Positions 50,836-60,274 of a stretch of 64,000 nucleotides of DNA are shown one piece after another. The DNA comes from an uncultured bacterium (GTDB taxonomy: Bacteria > Bacillota > Clostridia > Lachnospirales > Lachnospiraceae): contig CAJMON010000005.1 in assembly GCA_905214955.1 (NCBI GenBank), forward strand, positions 8,564 through 72,563. The letters run 5' to 3'. The stretch's first letter is position 1; every line of letters starts with the position of its first letter. Under the pieces are notes generated by a model that was given only the letters and a program-made list of their open reading frames with translations, searched no databases and was not told the origin of the DNA. The position numbers and the translations under genes are program-made.

Positions 50836-53800
50836 ATGTATCGAAAAACAAAACAGAGAGTGGTATCAGCGATTTTAGCAGGAATTCTTGCCATGGGAGC
50901 GGCAGCGCAGCCCTGGCTTGACAATGGGAAAAATGTCCAGGTACAGGCAGAGTCTGTCATGGAAACAGAGGCTGAGACAGAGACGCAGCTGGAGATGGAT
51001 TCTGCAGGACAGACGGAGAGCTTCTATGCGGAGACAACAGGGGAGACAGCGGCAGAAACTTTAGAATCTGTAGAATTTTCGGAAGAAGAGACGCTGTCCG
51101 AAGTTCCAGAAAGTTTGGAATCTGAAAAATCTTCCGGGAAAGAAGAGACGGAAGAACAGACCGAATTATCGGAAGTGACTAAAGAAACTGGAACGATGGA
51201 ATCATCTGAGGAGAAAGAGTCCGAGGATTTAACAGAATTGACAGAGGTTCTTGAAAGCGAAGAACCAGCAGAAACAGAAAAAGTGGAAGTGACAGAAACC
51301 ACTGTTTTTGAAGAAGAGAGTGAATTGCTACAGGAAGCGTCGGAACCAGAGCAGAAGTTTGAAAATTTCCTGGGGCTGTGGGAGGCAGAAGATCTCCAGG
51401 TTCTGCTAAAGGAAGATGGAACTGCCACATACCTGAAACAGAAACAGCTGTATCATGGAAGCTGGAGAAAGACAGAGAAAGGACTGGAGGCAGAAGTCCT
51501 TTCCAAAGAGCAGAATCTGGTTTTGCTGGAGATTTGTTATGAAAACGGAAGTCTTCTGTTAAAAGACGGACCAGGTACCTTTTTGCTGGTGAAGGCAGCA
51601 AAAACGACAGAACTAGAGGAATTTTTGGAGGAACAGACTGAGAAAAGACAAGAAACGGAGTCTTTCAAAGAGACTGAAAACATAGAAGAAACGGAAATCC
51701 TTGAGGCGGCAGTGGAAACAGAAGCCCTTCAGATGGTTGTGGAGACAGAGACAGGTCTTGCAGAATTTGCAGAGGAAAGGAAAGAAACTGAAACCTGGGA
51801 GAAAGTATTTCGTGTGGATTCTCAAGGCGGCACCTTATTCATTTACGGAAAAAACGGGCAGCTCCTTGGAAAAGCGTCCAAAGATGAAGGAGATTTTACT
51901 GTAAAAGCAAGTGCACAGATGCCGGAAAATCTGGCAGATGTGACCATAAAGGCAGAAGCAGATCAGGGGTATGTGGTGCAGGACTATGAAGCAGTAGTGG
52001 TGACAGATGGCAAGACCATTGTATCACCGGCATCTGCTTATGGCATCGGCCAGAGGGAATATACCAGAGCCCATTACCTGGCACAGCTGCAGCAGGTGGA
52101 AACCTTTACAGTGACATTTGTAAAGGAAAATGAAGGAGAAACCAAAAGAGAAATCTTTGCAGCTGGGACTGCGGGAAACATTGATGCACCGGAGGAAGGA
52201 ATGGTCTTTACCGGAAGAGCACAGCTTACCTCCATCAATTCCCCGGCTGGAAAAGCCTACAACGGTACCGGCGTGATTACCTGCAGCAGCGGAGATTTTG
52301 AGGGAGACAGCTTTTCCATGGGCGGCTGTGCATCCGGCCATACTCACGCCATTCCTCTTGTAAGATCCGAAGGTACGTATACACTTACCATTACAGGAAC
52401 TGATAAGGTAAATGGAAAGGTGTCCTATTACCTTTACTGGAACAATGACCAGGAACCTTCCGGGTATCAGGATCTGCATACCTATGGAAGTTATGACCAC
52501 TCCTTTACTGCCAGAATCAAAGTCACTAAAACGGCGAAAGGAAATTTTGACGCGGGTGTCAGCAGCGAATATTCCCTGAAAGGCGCTGAATTCACACTTT
52601 ATGAACAGTATGATGCAGGTACAGGAAAGGTTTCTGGAAAGATTGGAGTAATGGTGACAGGGGCATCTGGAAAGACAACCGTGGCATCTGCCCAGAAGGT
52701 GACAGCAGGAAAGACCTACTATGTAAAAGAGACAAAGGCACCCAAAGGATTTTTATTGAATGAAACCGTGTACCCGGTGACTGCTTCCGAAAGCACCAAT
52801 GTGATTACCATTTCAGAAGAACCAAAGAAAGGAAAGATCCGGATTAAAAAGATCAACGGAGAGACAGGAAAGACTGACAAAAGTCTGACTGGGGCGAAGT
52901 TCAAAATTTCAAAAGATGCGGATATGAGCACCACGGTCCAGACCATAACGGTGGATGGGACCGGGTATGGGGAATCTGCCAGCTATTATCTTCTGGGACG
53001 GACTTACTATGTTCAGGAAAGCAGTGCGCCTTCTGGATGGGAAAGAGATGACACCGTTTATGAAGTGGTGATTAAAGACAATGGAAAGCAGGTTCCAGAA
53101 GTGGTTTTGACGGTATCCAACTTCCCGGAGGAGCCGGACAAAGCAGCACTTGCCGTTCAGAAGGTGGATGCAGTGACAGGAAAAACAGCTCCCCTGTCAG
53201 AAGAGTATCAGTTCTTTGGAGCAGTATATACGATTTACACGGATGAAAAGTGCCAGAAAAAAGCAGGAACCATTACGACCAACGAAAAGGGATATGGGAA
53301 AAAGGACGGACTGGATCTGGGAATTTATTATCTGAAAGAGACCACAGCGCCCAAAGGGGGCCATTATGAGTTGGACGAAACTGTATACAAGGCAGTGCTG
53401 AATGAAACGAAAACCGTAAAAATAAAATCCAAAGAGACTCCGGAAAGAACGCACCTGGAAATTGTAAAAGTAGATGCAAAAACAGGAAAGACGGATGCAC
53501 GCCTGGCCGGCACCGTGTTTGGCATTTATACTGATGCATCGGCAAAAGCATCTTCGTTAAAGGAGAAGGTAACAGCAGGAGCCAATGGAAAAGCAGTGAC
53601 CAAAGACCAGTATTATTACGGAGTTACTTATTATATAAAAGAAGAAAACACACCCTCTGAGTGGGAAAAGAATACAGAGATTTTTGAAGCAACCCCCACT
53701 AGTACTGTGAAAATTCCATCCATTCAGATTGCAAACATAAAACGGGAAGGCAGTCTTTGCGTTCAGAAAACAGTACAGAATGCGGCTTATCTGGCAAAAC

Positions 53801-56800
53801 ATCCCATCCAGGGTGCAGTGTACACGATTTATAAGGATCAGGCCTGCACCAGTGTTTATGACAAAATTACAACAGATAAAAACGGATATGGAGAAAAGAG
53901 CGGCATTCCCTTTGGCAATTATTATGTAAAGGAAACGGTGGTGCCTACAGGCGGAGGATATGAATTGGACAGAACTGTTTATCCGGTGAGCATTCATGCA
54001 CAGAACTATGCAGAAAAAATTACAGTGACTTCTGTGGAGCCAATCCTTGGAAGCATTGAGCTGGAAAAGCATGACTCGGAAACTGGCACCTCGACTCCGG
54101 CAAATGCCAGTTATTCCATGGATGGGGCAGTGTATTCTGTTTATCAGGATGCAGCCTGTCAGAAGCTTTTTGCTGCCATGGAAGTAAAAAATGGAAAGGC
54201 CAGCTGTACTGGTCTGCCACTTGGCACCTATTACGTGAAGGAAACAAAGGAGCCTTCCTCTGGCACTTACTGGCTGGATCCACAGGTGTACACGGCGAAA
54301 GTAGACGGAGAGCCGGTAAAGATTGTATCTACAGACCCGGTGCGAAAAGGAAAGCTTGCAGTACAGAAAGTGGATGCCGAGACTGGGAAAAAGGCACCGT
54401 TTTCCAAAGGACTGACGTTTGAGGGGGCCAAGTTTGGTATTTACACAGACAGCACCTGTCAGACATTGATTCAGACATTGACAACCGGAAAAGATGGAAA
54501 AGCGGTTTCCGAAGAACTGCTGATTGACACGTATTACATTAAGGAACTGGAAGCGCCCAAGGGATATCAAAAAAATGAGGAAGTCTTTCCCATAACGGCC
54601 AGCCAGATGAAGCAGGGAGTTTTAGAAAATGCGGCAGTAGAAATCTCCATTGCCGATCAGGTCATCCGGGGAGACGTGGTGTTTCTAAAATATATCAATA
54701 CGGATGAAAACAGTGCCGCTCAGCTTCCAGAAAAACCGAATCTGGCGGGAATTCGTTTTACCTTTACGTATCTGGAAGATTCTTCTGTAAAATTTGATGT
54801 CAGTGGGGAAGAAAATACCATTGTCACAGATGAAAATGGAGCGGCTTCTACGGTAGATAAGGAAAAATATCCGAAAGGAACTCTGTTATTTGGCCGGTGG
54901 TCGGTTTCCGAAACGGCAAATTCCAAGCTTCTGGTGCCCATTGCAGATTTTGAAATTCAGGTGACAGAGCATGGGGCAGTGTATCCCTATGTGATCCAAA
55001 ATGATACGGTGCAGGCAAGAATCGAAATCCGAAAACAGGATGCAGATACTGGAGCCCAGCTTCCCATTTCCGGTGTAAGTTTCCAGATCTTGAATGAAGA
55101 AGGAAATCCCGTGCGTATGTGGGACCCGGCATCTGGAAGGTATCTGGAAACCTTTGTGACGGATTCCACAGGAACCGTGCATCTTCCCAATACGCTGTTG
55201 TATGGAAACTATATGCTGAAGGAAATTTCCGAGCCGGAAGGATATCTTCTCTCAGAACCCATTCCATTTCAGGTAGACAAAGCCTATCCAGATTCGCATA
55301 ATCCACTGGTGATTGTGTGCAAGGACAAGCCCCAGAAAGGAAGAATTCAGATTGAAAAGCTGAATGAAGCAGATGGAAATCCAGCAGGAGAGGGATTTGT
55401 TTTTCAGATTTTTGCAGGGGAAGACATCAAAGACAGAACCGGAGCCCTACGGTATGAAGTCAGTGCGGATGGACAGAAAAAAGAATTGACAAAGGGAACC
55501 CTGGTGGATGTGATTACCACCGATGAAGCCGGCCTTGCAGAATCAAAAGAACTATATCTGGGCATCTATGAGATTGAGGAGATTCAGGCAGGAGAATTTT
55601 ATGCCAAGGGCAGCGAAAAAGAAGTGGTAGAACTTACTGCGGATGCTTCTGTGAAAACCGTCAAATCCAAAGTGGAAATCAAAAATGAAAAGACAAGGGT
55701 TCGGATTGTAAAGACGGATACTACAGAGGAAGCGAAGGTTTTGGAAGGTGTGTGGTTCTGCGTATTTGCAGAAGACGAGGTAGAAGAAGGGGAAGATCTT
55801 TTGGAAGCCGCAAAGAGATTGGGCAACCAATACTGTACAGATGAAAACGGAACCATTTTGGTAGAACATCTGCGCCACAACACCCGGTATTACATTGCTG
55901 AAACAGAAACCATAAAAGGGTATGTACTGGATGAGACGGTTTATACATTTTATGTGGACGAACAGGGTTGGATTGATGGAAAACCGGAAAAGGCACTGCT
56001 TCTTTCCAATACGCCTAACAGGGTGCAGATTACAAAACTGGATCTTACCGGACAGGCAGAACTACCGGGCGCATCTTTAACCGTTTTGGATGCAGAAGGA
56101 GAGGAAGTGGATTCCTGGATTTCCGGGAAAGAACCTCACCTGATTAAGGGGATTCAGCCTGGCACGTATATCCTGCGGGAAGTACAGGCACCAGACGGGT
56201 ATGCAAAGGCAGAGGAAGTTTCTTTTGTTGTAACCAATACCCTGGAAATTTCCCAGGTCACCATGGAAGATGCACCCATTCAGGTGGAGATTCTCAAAAA
56301 AGAGACGGGAACAGACCAGATGATAGAAGGAGCTATTCTGGCGTTAAAGGATGATAAGGGAAATCTGATTCGAAAATGGAAGACCGCACAGGAGCCGGAA
56401 CGTTTTGAAAAACTGTCTGCCGGAATCTATATCCTGACGGAGGAGGAAGCACCGGAAGGGTACCAGAAGGCAGAAAATTTGATTTTCACGGTAACAGACA
56501 CTGCCGGAATTCAGACGGTAGTGCTGTATAATTCCAGAAAACCGGAGACCGAAACCGAGACGGAGAGCGGGAGTGAAACGGAAACCGAGACCCAGACAGA
56601 AAGTGAGAGTGAATTAGAAACTCAGACCGAGACTGAAAGCCAGAGCGAATGGGAAACCCAGACTGAATCGGAAAGCGAGGATGAGTCAGAAACTCAGATC
56701 GAGACAGAAAACCAAAGGGAATCAGAAACTTTGAAAGAGTCGGAGAGTGAAAGCGAATCGAAGCCCCAGACCGAGACAGAAAGCCAGAGCGAAACGAAAA

Positions 56801-56919
56801 CTTCCGAAACGGAACCCGTTAGAACCGGGGATGATACCGACGCTGGACAGTATATTTTTTGGCTGCTTCTTGCAGGGACTGTAATGGGAGGATTTTTCAG
56901 AAGAAGAAAACAATCTTAA
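50836..56919 (+). CDS. Giant cell-wall adhesin with about 13 Cna-B/SpaA domains and Glu/Thr-rich stalks
   Basis: A 2027-residue surface protein. A signal peptide (about 1-38, VVSAILAGILAMGAAAQP) is followed by a Glu/Thr/Ser-rich stalk (about 40-175), a small beta domain (about 176-262), a second acidic stalk (to 330) and a unique domain with CSSGDFEGDSFSMGGCASGHTH (about 330-555). About thirteen Cna-B/SpaA repeats then start near residues 556, 664, 768, 870, 970, 1070, 1169, 1276, 1392, 1500, 1620, 1728 and 1815. Each ends in a YYVKET- or YILREV-like strand. Such domains often form Lys-Asn or Lys-Asp isopeptide bonds. The C-terminus has a Glu/Thr/Ser repeat stalk, then PVRTGDDT, a membrane helix and RRRKQS. 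This is a TGD-type sorting signal rather than LPXTG. No sortase gene is in the window. Confidence 0.93.
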   Translation: MYRKTKQRVVSAILAGILAMGAAAQPWLDNGKNVQVQAESVMETEAETETQLEMDSAGQTESFYAETTGETAAETLESVEFSEEETLSEVPESLESEKSSGKEETEEQTELSEVTKETGTMESSEEKESEDLTELTEVLESEEPAETEKVEVTETTVFEEESELLQEASEPEQKFENFLGLWEAEDLQVLLKEDGTATYLKQKQLYHGSWRKTEKGLEAEVLSKEQNLVLLEICYENGSLLLKDGPGTFLLVKAAKTTELEEFLEEQTEKRQETESFKETENIEETEILEAAVETEALQMVVETETGLAEFAEERKETETWEKVFRVDSQGGTLFIYGKNGQLLGKASKDEGDFTVKASAQMPENLADVTIKAEADQGYVVQDYEAVVVTDGKTIVSPASAYGIGQREYTRAHYLAQLQQVETFTVTFVKENEGETKREIFAAGTAGNIDAPEEGMVFTGRAQLTSINSPAGKAYNGTGVITCSSGDFEGDSFSMGGCASGHTHAIPLVRSEGTYTLTITGTDKVNGKVSYYLYWNNDQEPSGYQDLHTYGSYDHSFTARIKVTKTAKGNFDAGVSSEYSLKGAEFTLYEQYDAGTGKVSGKIGVMVTGASGKTTVASAQKVTAGKTYYVKETKAPKGFLLNETVYPVTASESTNVITISEEPKKGKIRIKKINGETGKTDKSLTGAKFKISKDADMSTTVQTITVDGTGYGESASYYLLGRTYYVQESSAPSGWERDDTVYEVVIKDNGKQVPEVVLTVSNFPEEPDKAALAVQKVDAVTGKTAPLSEEYQFFGAVYTIYTDEKCQKKAGTITTNEKGYGKKDGLDLGIYYLKETTAPKGGHYELDETVYKAVLNETKTVKIKSKETPERTHLEIVKVDAKTGKTDARLAGTVFGIYTDASAKASSLKEKVTAGANGKAVTKDQYYYGVTYYIKEENTPSEWEKNTEIFEATPTSTVKIPSIQIANIKREGSLCVQKTVQNAAYLAKHPIQGAVYTIYKDQACTSVYDKITTDKNGYGEKSGIPFGNYYVKETVVPTGGGYELDRTVYPVSIHAQNYAEKITVTSVEPILGSIELEKHDSETGTSTPANASYSMDGAVYSVYQDAACQKLFAAMEVKNGKASCTGLPLGTYYVKETKEPSSGTYWLDPQVYTAKVDGEPVKIVSTDPVRKGKLAVQKVDAETGKKAPFSKGLTFEGAKFGIYTDSTCQTLIQTLTTGKDGKAVSEELLIDTYYIKELEAPKGYQKNEEVFPITASQMKQGVLENAAVEISIADQVIRGDVVFLKYINTDENSAAQLPEKPNLAGIRFTFTYLEDSSVKFDVSGEENTIVTDENGAASTVDKEKYPKGTLLFGRWSVSETANSKLLVPIADFEIQVTEHGAVYPYVIQNDTVQARIEIRKQDADTGAQLPISGVSFQILNEEGNPVRMWDPASGRYLETFVTDSTGTVHLPNTLLYGNYMLKEISEPEGYLLSEPIPFQVDKAYPDSHNPLVIVCKDKPQKGRIQIEKLNEADGNPAGEGFVFQIFAGEDIKDRTGALRYEVSADGQKKELTKGTLVDVITTDEAGLAESKELYLGIYEIEEIQAGEFYAKGSEKEVVELTADASVKTVKSKVEIKNEKTRVRIVKTDTTEEAKVLEGVWFCVFAEDEVEEGEDLLEAAKRLGNQYCTDENGTILVEHLRHNTRYYIAETETIKGYVLDETVYTFYVDEQGWIDGKPEKALLLSNTPNRVQITKLDLTGQAELPGASLTVLDAEGEEVDSWISGKEPHLIKGIQPGTYILREVQAPDGYAKAEEVSFVVTNTLEISQVTMEDAPIQVEILKKETGTDQMIEGAILALKDDKGNLIRKWKTAQEPERFEKLSAGIYILTEEEAPEGYQKAENLIFTVTDTAGIQTVVLYNSRKPETETETESGSETETETQTESESELETQTETESQSEWETQTESESEDESETQIETENQRESETLKESESESESKPQTETESQSETKTSETEPVRTGDDTDAGQYIFWLLLAGTVMGGFFRRRKQS

Positions 56920-57027
56920 GGATTTTATAAGAAAACGTCCGTGAAATTCTAAGAGTTTCCGAGGCAGGAAAAAAGAGAAAATCATGCGGTTTCTGCTATG
57001 CTGTTGGTATGAAAGGGGAAAAGAATC

Positions 57028-57849
57028 ATGCAAAAGAGAAAAGCAGAGCCGCAGATCTGGGGAGAAGACCAGGGAACGCGCAGAAGAAAAGAACGCCAAA
57101 GGAGGCAGCGAAGACGCCGAAGACAGGTGCTTTTCTGGAAGACGGCAGGACTTTTGATTTCGGGGGCTGTTTTACTTGTGTCGCTGCAGGTCCTGCCTGG
57201 GGGAAAGAAAGCCAAAGAAGCGTATCTGCTGAAAAATGGATATCCGGAGAGCCTGATTGCGCTGTATGACCGGAATCCGGAAGCCAGAACGTTTGTGCTT
57301 GATTATCTAAAACGGGAGCAGTGGGAAAATTCCGTTGATCTCTCTGGTGAAGTGGTTTGTGGAACCATTCCATTGTTTCTTCAGTGGGATGAGCGCTGGG
57401 GGTATGAAACTTACGGAGATGATTTTCTGGCAGTAACTGGGTGCGGCCCCACCAGTCTTTCAATGGTTTACTGCGGCCTGACAGGAGATACCTGGTGGAA
57501 TCCGGGGCGTATGGCGCAAAAAGCAGAAGACGAGGGCTATTATGTGGAAGGGGCAGGTTCTTCCTGGAGCCTTATGACGGATGGAGCCAGAAGCATGGGA
57601 CTTACGGTGGAGGGTGTGAATCTGGACAGAGATTCCCTGGAAACGGCATTGAAAAATCAGATGCCGGTGATTTGTTCTGTAGAACCAGGAGATTTTACAA
57701 CGGAAGGGCATTTTCTGGTTATGACAGGGATTGATGATGCAGGAAAGATTTCTGTGAATGATCCAAACAGCCGGAGAAAGAGCCAGAAAACATGGGAGAT
57801 TGACCGGATGCTGGATCAGATAAAAGCAATGTGGGCATACCGTTATTGA
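57028..57849 (+). CDS. Membrane-anchored C39-like cysteine peptidase
   Basis: A 273-residue protein. An unusually arginine-rich N-terminus (RRRKERQRRQRRRRRQ) precedes one membrane helix (about 38-56), so the rest should lie outside the cell. The C39-like domain (about 110-273) has IPLFLQWDERWGY, the catalytic Cys in VTGCGPTSLSMVY near residue 139, the His in EGHFLVMTGI, and the Asp or Asn in SVNDPNSR. The family includes double-glycine leader peptidases and other extracellular cysteine peptidases. It stands 108 bases after the adhesin on the same strand, so processing of surface proteins is a reasonable guess. The helix-proximal part before the domain is helical. Confidence 0.83.
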   Translation: MQKRKAEPQIWGEDQGTRRRKERQRRQRRRRRQVLFWKTAGLLISGAVLLVSLQVLPGGKKAKEAYLLKNGYPESLIALYDRNPEARTFVLDYLKREQWENSVDLSGEVVCGTIPLFLQWDERWGYETYGDDFLAVTGCGPTSLSMVYCGLTGDTWWNPGRMAQKAEDEGYYVEGAGSSWSLMTDGARSMGLTVEGVNLDRDSLETALKNQMPVICSVEPGDFTTEGHFLVMTGIDDAGKISVNDPNSRRKSQKTWEIDRMLDQIKAMWAYRY

Positions 57850-57899
57850 ACCTGGATATCCAAACTTCCATATTTGGAGTATTAAAAACTGTTTTGGAG

Positions 57900-57928
57900 T
57901 TGAAAACGAAAGCCTAGAATGCTATACT
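57900..57928 (+). promoter_or_regulatory. Promoter of the lipoprotein gene
   Basis: TTGAAA (57900-57905), a 17-base spacer and TATACT (57923-57928). The start of transcription would fall within the palindrome just downstream. Confidence 0.7.
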
Positions 57929-57934
57929 TCTCCT

Positions 57935-57952
57935 AGTTAGAAAAACCTAACT
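57935..57952 (+). promoter_or_regulatory. Operator-like palindrome AGTTAG-N6-CTAACT
   Basis: A perfect 6-bp inverted repeat at the expected transcription start, just before the ribosome site. TTAG...CTAA palindromes of this form resemble operators of DtxR/IdeR-type iron or manganese repressors. That match is by resemblance only. Confidence 0.55.
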
Positions 57953-57963
57953 GAAAGGAGATT

Positions 57964-58749
57964 ATGAAAATGAAAAGAAGAATTGCAGCACTTTTAATTG
58001 CAGGAGTGATCACCGCTTCTGGATGCCAGGGAGATTTTGCATTGGCAGCGGAGACTGAGACCGAGAACCAGGCGGAAACCGGAACGGAAGAGAGCACAGA
58101 GGATACCGAAGAAGCCGAAAGCTCTATGAGCGAGGAGGAGCGGGCAGATGTTGCAGCACAGCTTTTAGCGGATCTGAAAGGAAGCTACACACAGCTGTGG
58201 GATGTGCTTCTGGCAGATGAATATAAAGAGGAGTGGATCAATGACTGCACAGAAATTGTCGGCCAAGAAAATGCCGCAGATGTAGTGGAGATGCTGCAGG
58301 CCTCTGTAACCGGAACGATATACGGAGAAGAAGCAGTAGAAGCTTACAAGGATTCTGACAGCATGGCATTTGACTGTGATTTCCTTGAGGGAGTTTCTGA
58401 ATTTATATTTGATGGAAACATCATCAGCGGAATCGATGAGGAAGGAAATGAGGTATTCTCTCATGAATATCACTACAACGAATATGTAGAAGACCTGGAT
58501 TTCTATGTATTTGAGACAGACGATGAGGATGCAGGTGAATTCACCTATTTTCTGGTGAGAAGCGATACACCGGAAACCACTGCACACATTGAATTCCGTT
58601 ATGGAAGTGATGTAGAAGCATTAAAGCAGTTCATGGAAGGTGATTATGCATACTGGATGGCTTCTGGTATTTCTACAGAAAATACAGAAGAACAGGCAAA
58701 GAAATCTATTCAGATCTTCTGTGAGGAAAATCTGCAGGGAGAAGAGTGA
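57964..58749 (+). CDS. ZinT-like lipoprotein
   Basis: A 261-residue exported protein. The signal peptide (RRIAALLIAGVITASGC) ends in a lipobox-like ASGC with Cys 21, so it is probably lipid-anchored. An acidic Glu/Thr linker (to about residue 60) precedes a domain resembling ZinT/YodA metal-binding lipocalins (SYTQLWDVLLADEY, EFIFDGNIISGIDEEG, HIEFRYGSDVEALKQF, DYAYWMASGI). ZinT members bind zinc or cadmium and help zinc uptake. The similarity here is partial, and some ZinT histidines seem to be missing. An in-frame ATG at 57970 has better spacing to AAAGGAG. The operator-like palindrome ahead of it suggests metal control. The AraC gene overlaps its stop by 4 bases. Confidence 0.7.
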   Translation: MKMKRRIAALLIAGVITASGCQGDFALAAETETENQAETGTEESTEDTEEAESSMSEEERADVAAQLLADLKGSYTQLWDVLLADEYKEEWINDCTEIVGQENAADVVEMLQASVTGTIYGEEAVEAYKDSDSMAFDCDFLEGVSEFIFDGNIISGIDEEGNEVFSHEYHYNEYVEDLDFYVFETDDEDAGEFTYFLVRSDTPETTAHIEFRYGSDVEALKQFMEGDYAYWMASGISTENTEEQAKKSIQIFCEENLQGEE

Positions 58750-59624
58750 AACGGGAAAAAGACGGTATTGTTCACAGATTCTTAGCATTCCCGGGAGTCA
58801 GCCTTTCTTTTTATGATTTGAGAGCGCCGGAATGGGCAGAAGAAGAGATTGACGAAAAGAGAATGGTCATTGAAATCAATCACTGTGAACTTGGAAGCTA
58901 TACCTGCACGTTCCGGAATGGAAGTTCGATCTTATTCCAGGAAGGGAATCTTTCTTTCAGCTCTATGACAGAACGGAAGGTGACGGAAAAATTTCCAGAG
59001 GAAATTTACAGTGGAATTACCATTCTCATTGACATTGAAGAAGCCAGAAAAGAGTTTTTTCCACTTCTTAAGGAGTTTGGGGTAGATGCAGAGTTTCTGG
59101 TGAATCTCTGGAAAAACGGGCTGCCCTGCCGGATCATCCGGGAGACCGGAAGACTTCGGGAACTGTTTCGGGGATTATATGAATCGGAAGATATTCTTTC
59201 AACCGGAATGGTGCGGGTAAAGCTGGCTGAATTTGCGGTGCTGGTAGAAGAACTTGGCAGAAGCGGGCAGAAAGTCTGGCAGGATCTGGAAGATGTGGGA
59301 GCGCAGAAGCTAGAACAGATCCGGGAAAGCTTAGAGAACAGTTTTGAACGGGAAATTTCTCTGGAAATGCTGGCAGCAGAACAGCAGGTGAGCGTTTCCT
59401 GGATACAGAAAAATTTCCGGAAGTTTTACGGAAAAACACCTGGACAGTACCGCAAAGAAATGCGGATGCGTTATGCAGCCAGATGCCTTCTGGAAACCGA
59501 AGAAAGCATTGCCGCGATCGGTGCCAAGGCAGGCTATGCCAATCCAAGCAAATTTTCAGCGGCTTTTCAGTCCGTGATGCAAAGACCCCCTTCTGTTTAC
59601 CGCAGAGGAAATGTGAATCTTTAG
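58746..59624 (+). CDS. AraC family transcriptional regulator, PchR-like
   Basis: A 292-residue regulator. The C-terminal 100 residues are the AraC double helix-turn-helix (EISLEMLAAEQQVSVSWIQKN, GKTPGQYRKEMRMRYA, IAAIGAKAGYANPSKFSAAF). The N-terminal 190 residues resemble PchR-type sensors of siderophore-linked AraC regulators rather than sugar-binding cupins. It is translated from inside the lipoprotein stop, so both share the promoter and the palindrome at 57935. Together they suggest a small metal- or siderophore-responsive unit. No transporter is adjacent, so the targets are unknown. Confidence 0.85.
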   Translation: MKREKDGIVHRFLAFPGVSLSFYDLRAPEWAEEEIDEKRMVIEINHCELGSYTCTFRNGSSILFQEGNLSFSSMTERKVTEKFPEEIYSGITILIDIEEARKEFFPLLKEFGVDAEFLVNLWKNGLPCRIIRETGRLRELFRGLYESEDILSTGMVRVKLAEFAVLVEELGRSGQKVWQDLEDVGAQKLEQIRESLENSFEREISLEMLAAEQQVSVSWIQKNFRKFYGKTPGQYRKEMRMRYAARCLLETEESIAAIGAKAGYANPSKFSAAFQSVMQRPPSVYRRGNVNL

Positions 59625-59640
59625 AACCTAAGCTTTTAAG

Positions 59641-59675
59641 AGGGCTGTCTAGAAACAGGCAGCCCTTTGTTTTGC
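59641..59675 (+). terminator. Terminator after the AraC gene
   Basis: Stem AGGGCTG with CAGCCCT around a 12-base loop, followed by TTGTTTTG. It lies between convergent genes. Confidence 0.75.
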
Positions 59676-59698
59676 TATAAGGAGATGTCTAGTTGGAA

Positions 59699-60238
59699 TC
59701 AGTTCTGGCAGGTTGGACAGGAAACCGGGGCATCAAAACTGGGATTGTAAGCATAAAAGTTTTTGCTGTCCAGATCCTCCTGCACGGAGCGCAGAGCTTC
59801 CCCAAAACGCTGAAAATGGACAATTTCCCTTGCACGGAGAAAGCGGATGGGATCAGCGACTTCCGGATCTTTGACCAGTCTTAAAATGTTGTCATAGGTA
59901 AGACGGGCTTTCTGTTCCGCAGCCATGCTTTCATTCAGGTCTGTGATAGGGTCTCCTGTTGACTGGAACTCAGCAGCGGAAAACGGATAACCTCCTGCCG
60001 ACTGCGGCCAGATTCCAGTGGTATGGTCTGCGTAATAAGGCGCAAACCCGGCTTTTTCCAGTTCCTCTGCGGAAAGATTCCGGGTCAGCTGATGAACAAT
60101 GGTGCCGATCATTTCCAGATGAGCCAGCTCTTCCGTAGCTACATCTGTAAGAACTGCTGCAGTAATCCGGTTTGGCGCAGAGAACCGCTGTGCGAGATAG
60201 CGCATAGCAGCGCCCGCTTCCCCGTCGGGGCCCCCGTA
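59699..60238 (-). CDS. cotJC: CotJC-like manganese-catalase-family spore coat protein, 5' part removed by element junction
   Basis: The frame codes for about 180 residues of a manganese catalase/CotJC protein. YGGPDGEAGAAMRYLAQRF is followed by TDVATEELAHLEMIGTI, QSTGDPITDLNESMAAEQKA and RFLRAREIVHFQRFGEAL, then a Cys-containing tail (SCPTCQN). The Glu and His residues of the di-manganese site are present. CotJC of Bacillus has about 28 residues before the YGG motif. Here the codon just before Tyr is TAA and the sequence upstream belongs to a recombinase element. Translation could begin at the internal ATG at 60205, but that would lose conserved residues. The gene is therefore interrupted. 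The missing 5' part may lie beyond the window. Confidence 0.85.
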   Translation of the reverse strand, partial: YGGPDGEAGAAMRYLAQRFSAPNRITAAVLTDVATEELAHLEMIGTIVHQLTRNLSAEELEKAGFAPYYADHTTGIWPQSAGGYPFSAAEFQSTGDPITDLNESMAAEQKARLTYDNILRLVKDPEVADPIRFLRAREIVHFQRFGEALRSVQEDLDSKNFYAYNPSFDAPVSCPTCQN

Positions 60239-60274
60239 TTACAATTTCCTAAAACAAGGAAAAACCCAGTAAAA
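60236..60274. other. Junction (att-like site) between cotJC and recombinase element
   Basis: Homology to cotJC stops exactly at the Tyr codon (60236-60238), and the recombinase stop is at 60275. The 36 bases between hold a TTTCCT-AAAAC-AAGGAAA inverted repeat, as expected for a serine recombinase att site or a short terminator. The exact crossover bases cannot be fixed without the other junction. Confidence 0.6.

Noticed and set aside
50681..50878. Frame of 65 codons overlapping the adhesin start
   Set aside because: No ribosome site at its start. It runs across the repeat end and into the adhesin in another frame.
56540..56820. Periodic GA-rich repeats that resemble a CRISPR or minisatellite
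   Set aside because: They code in frame for the Glu/Thr/Ser stalk of the adhesin and lack regular repeat-spacer structure.
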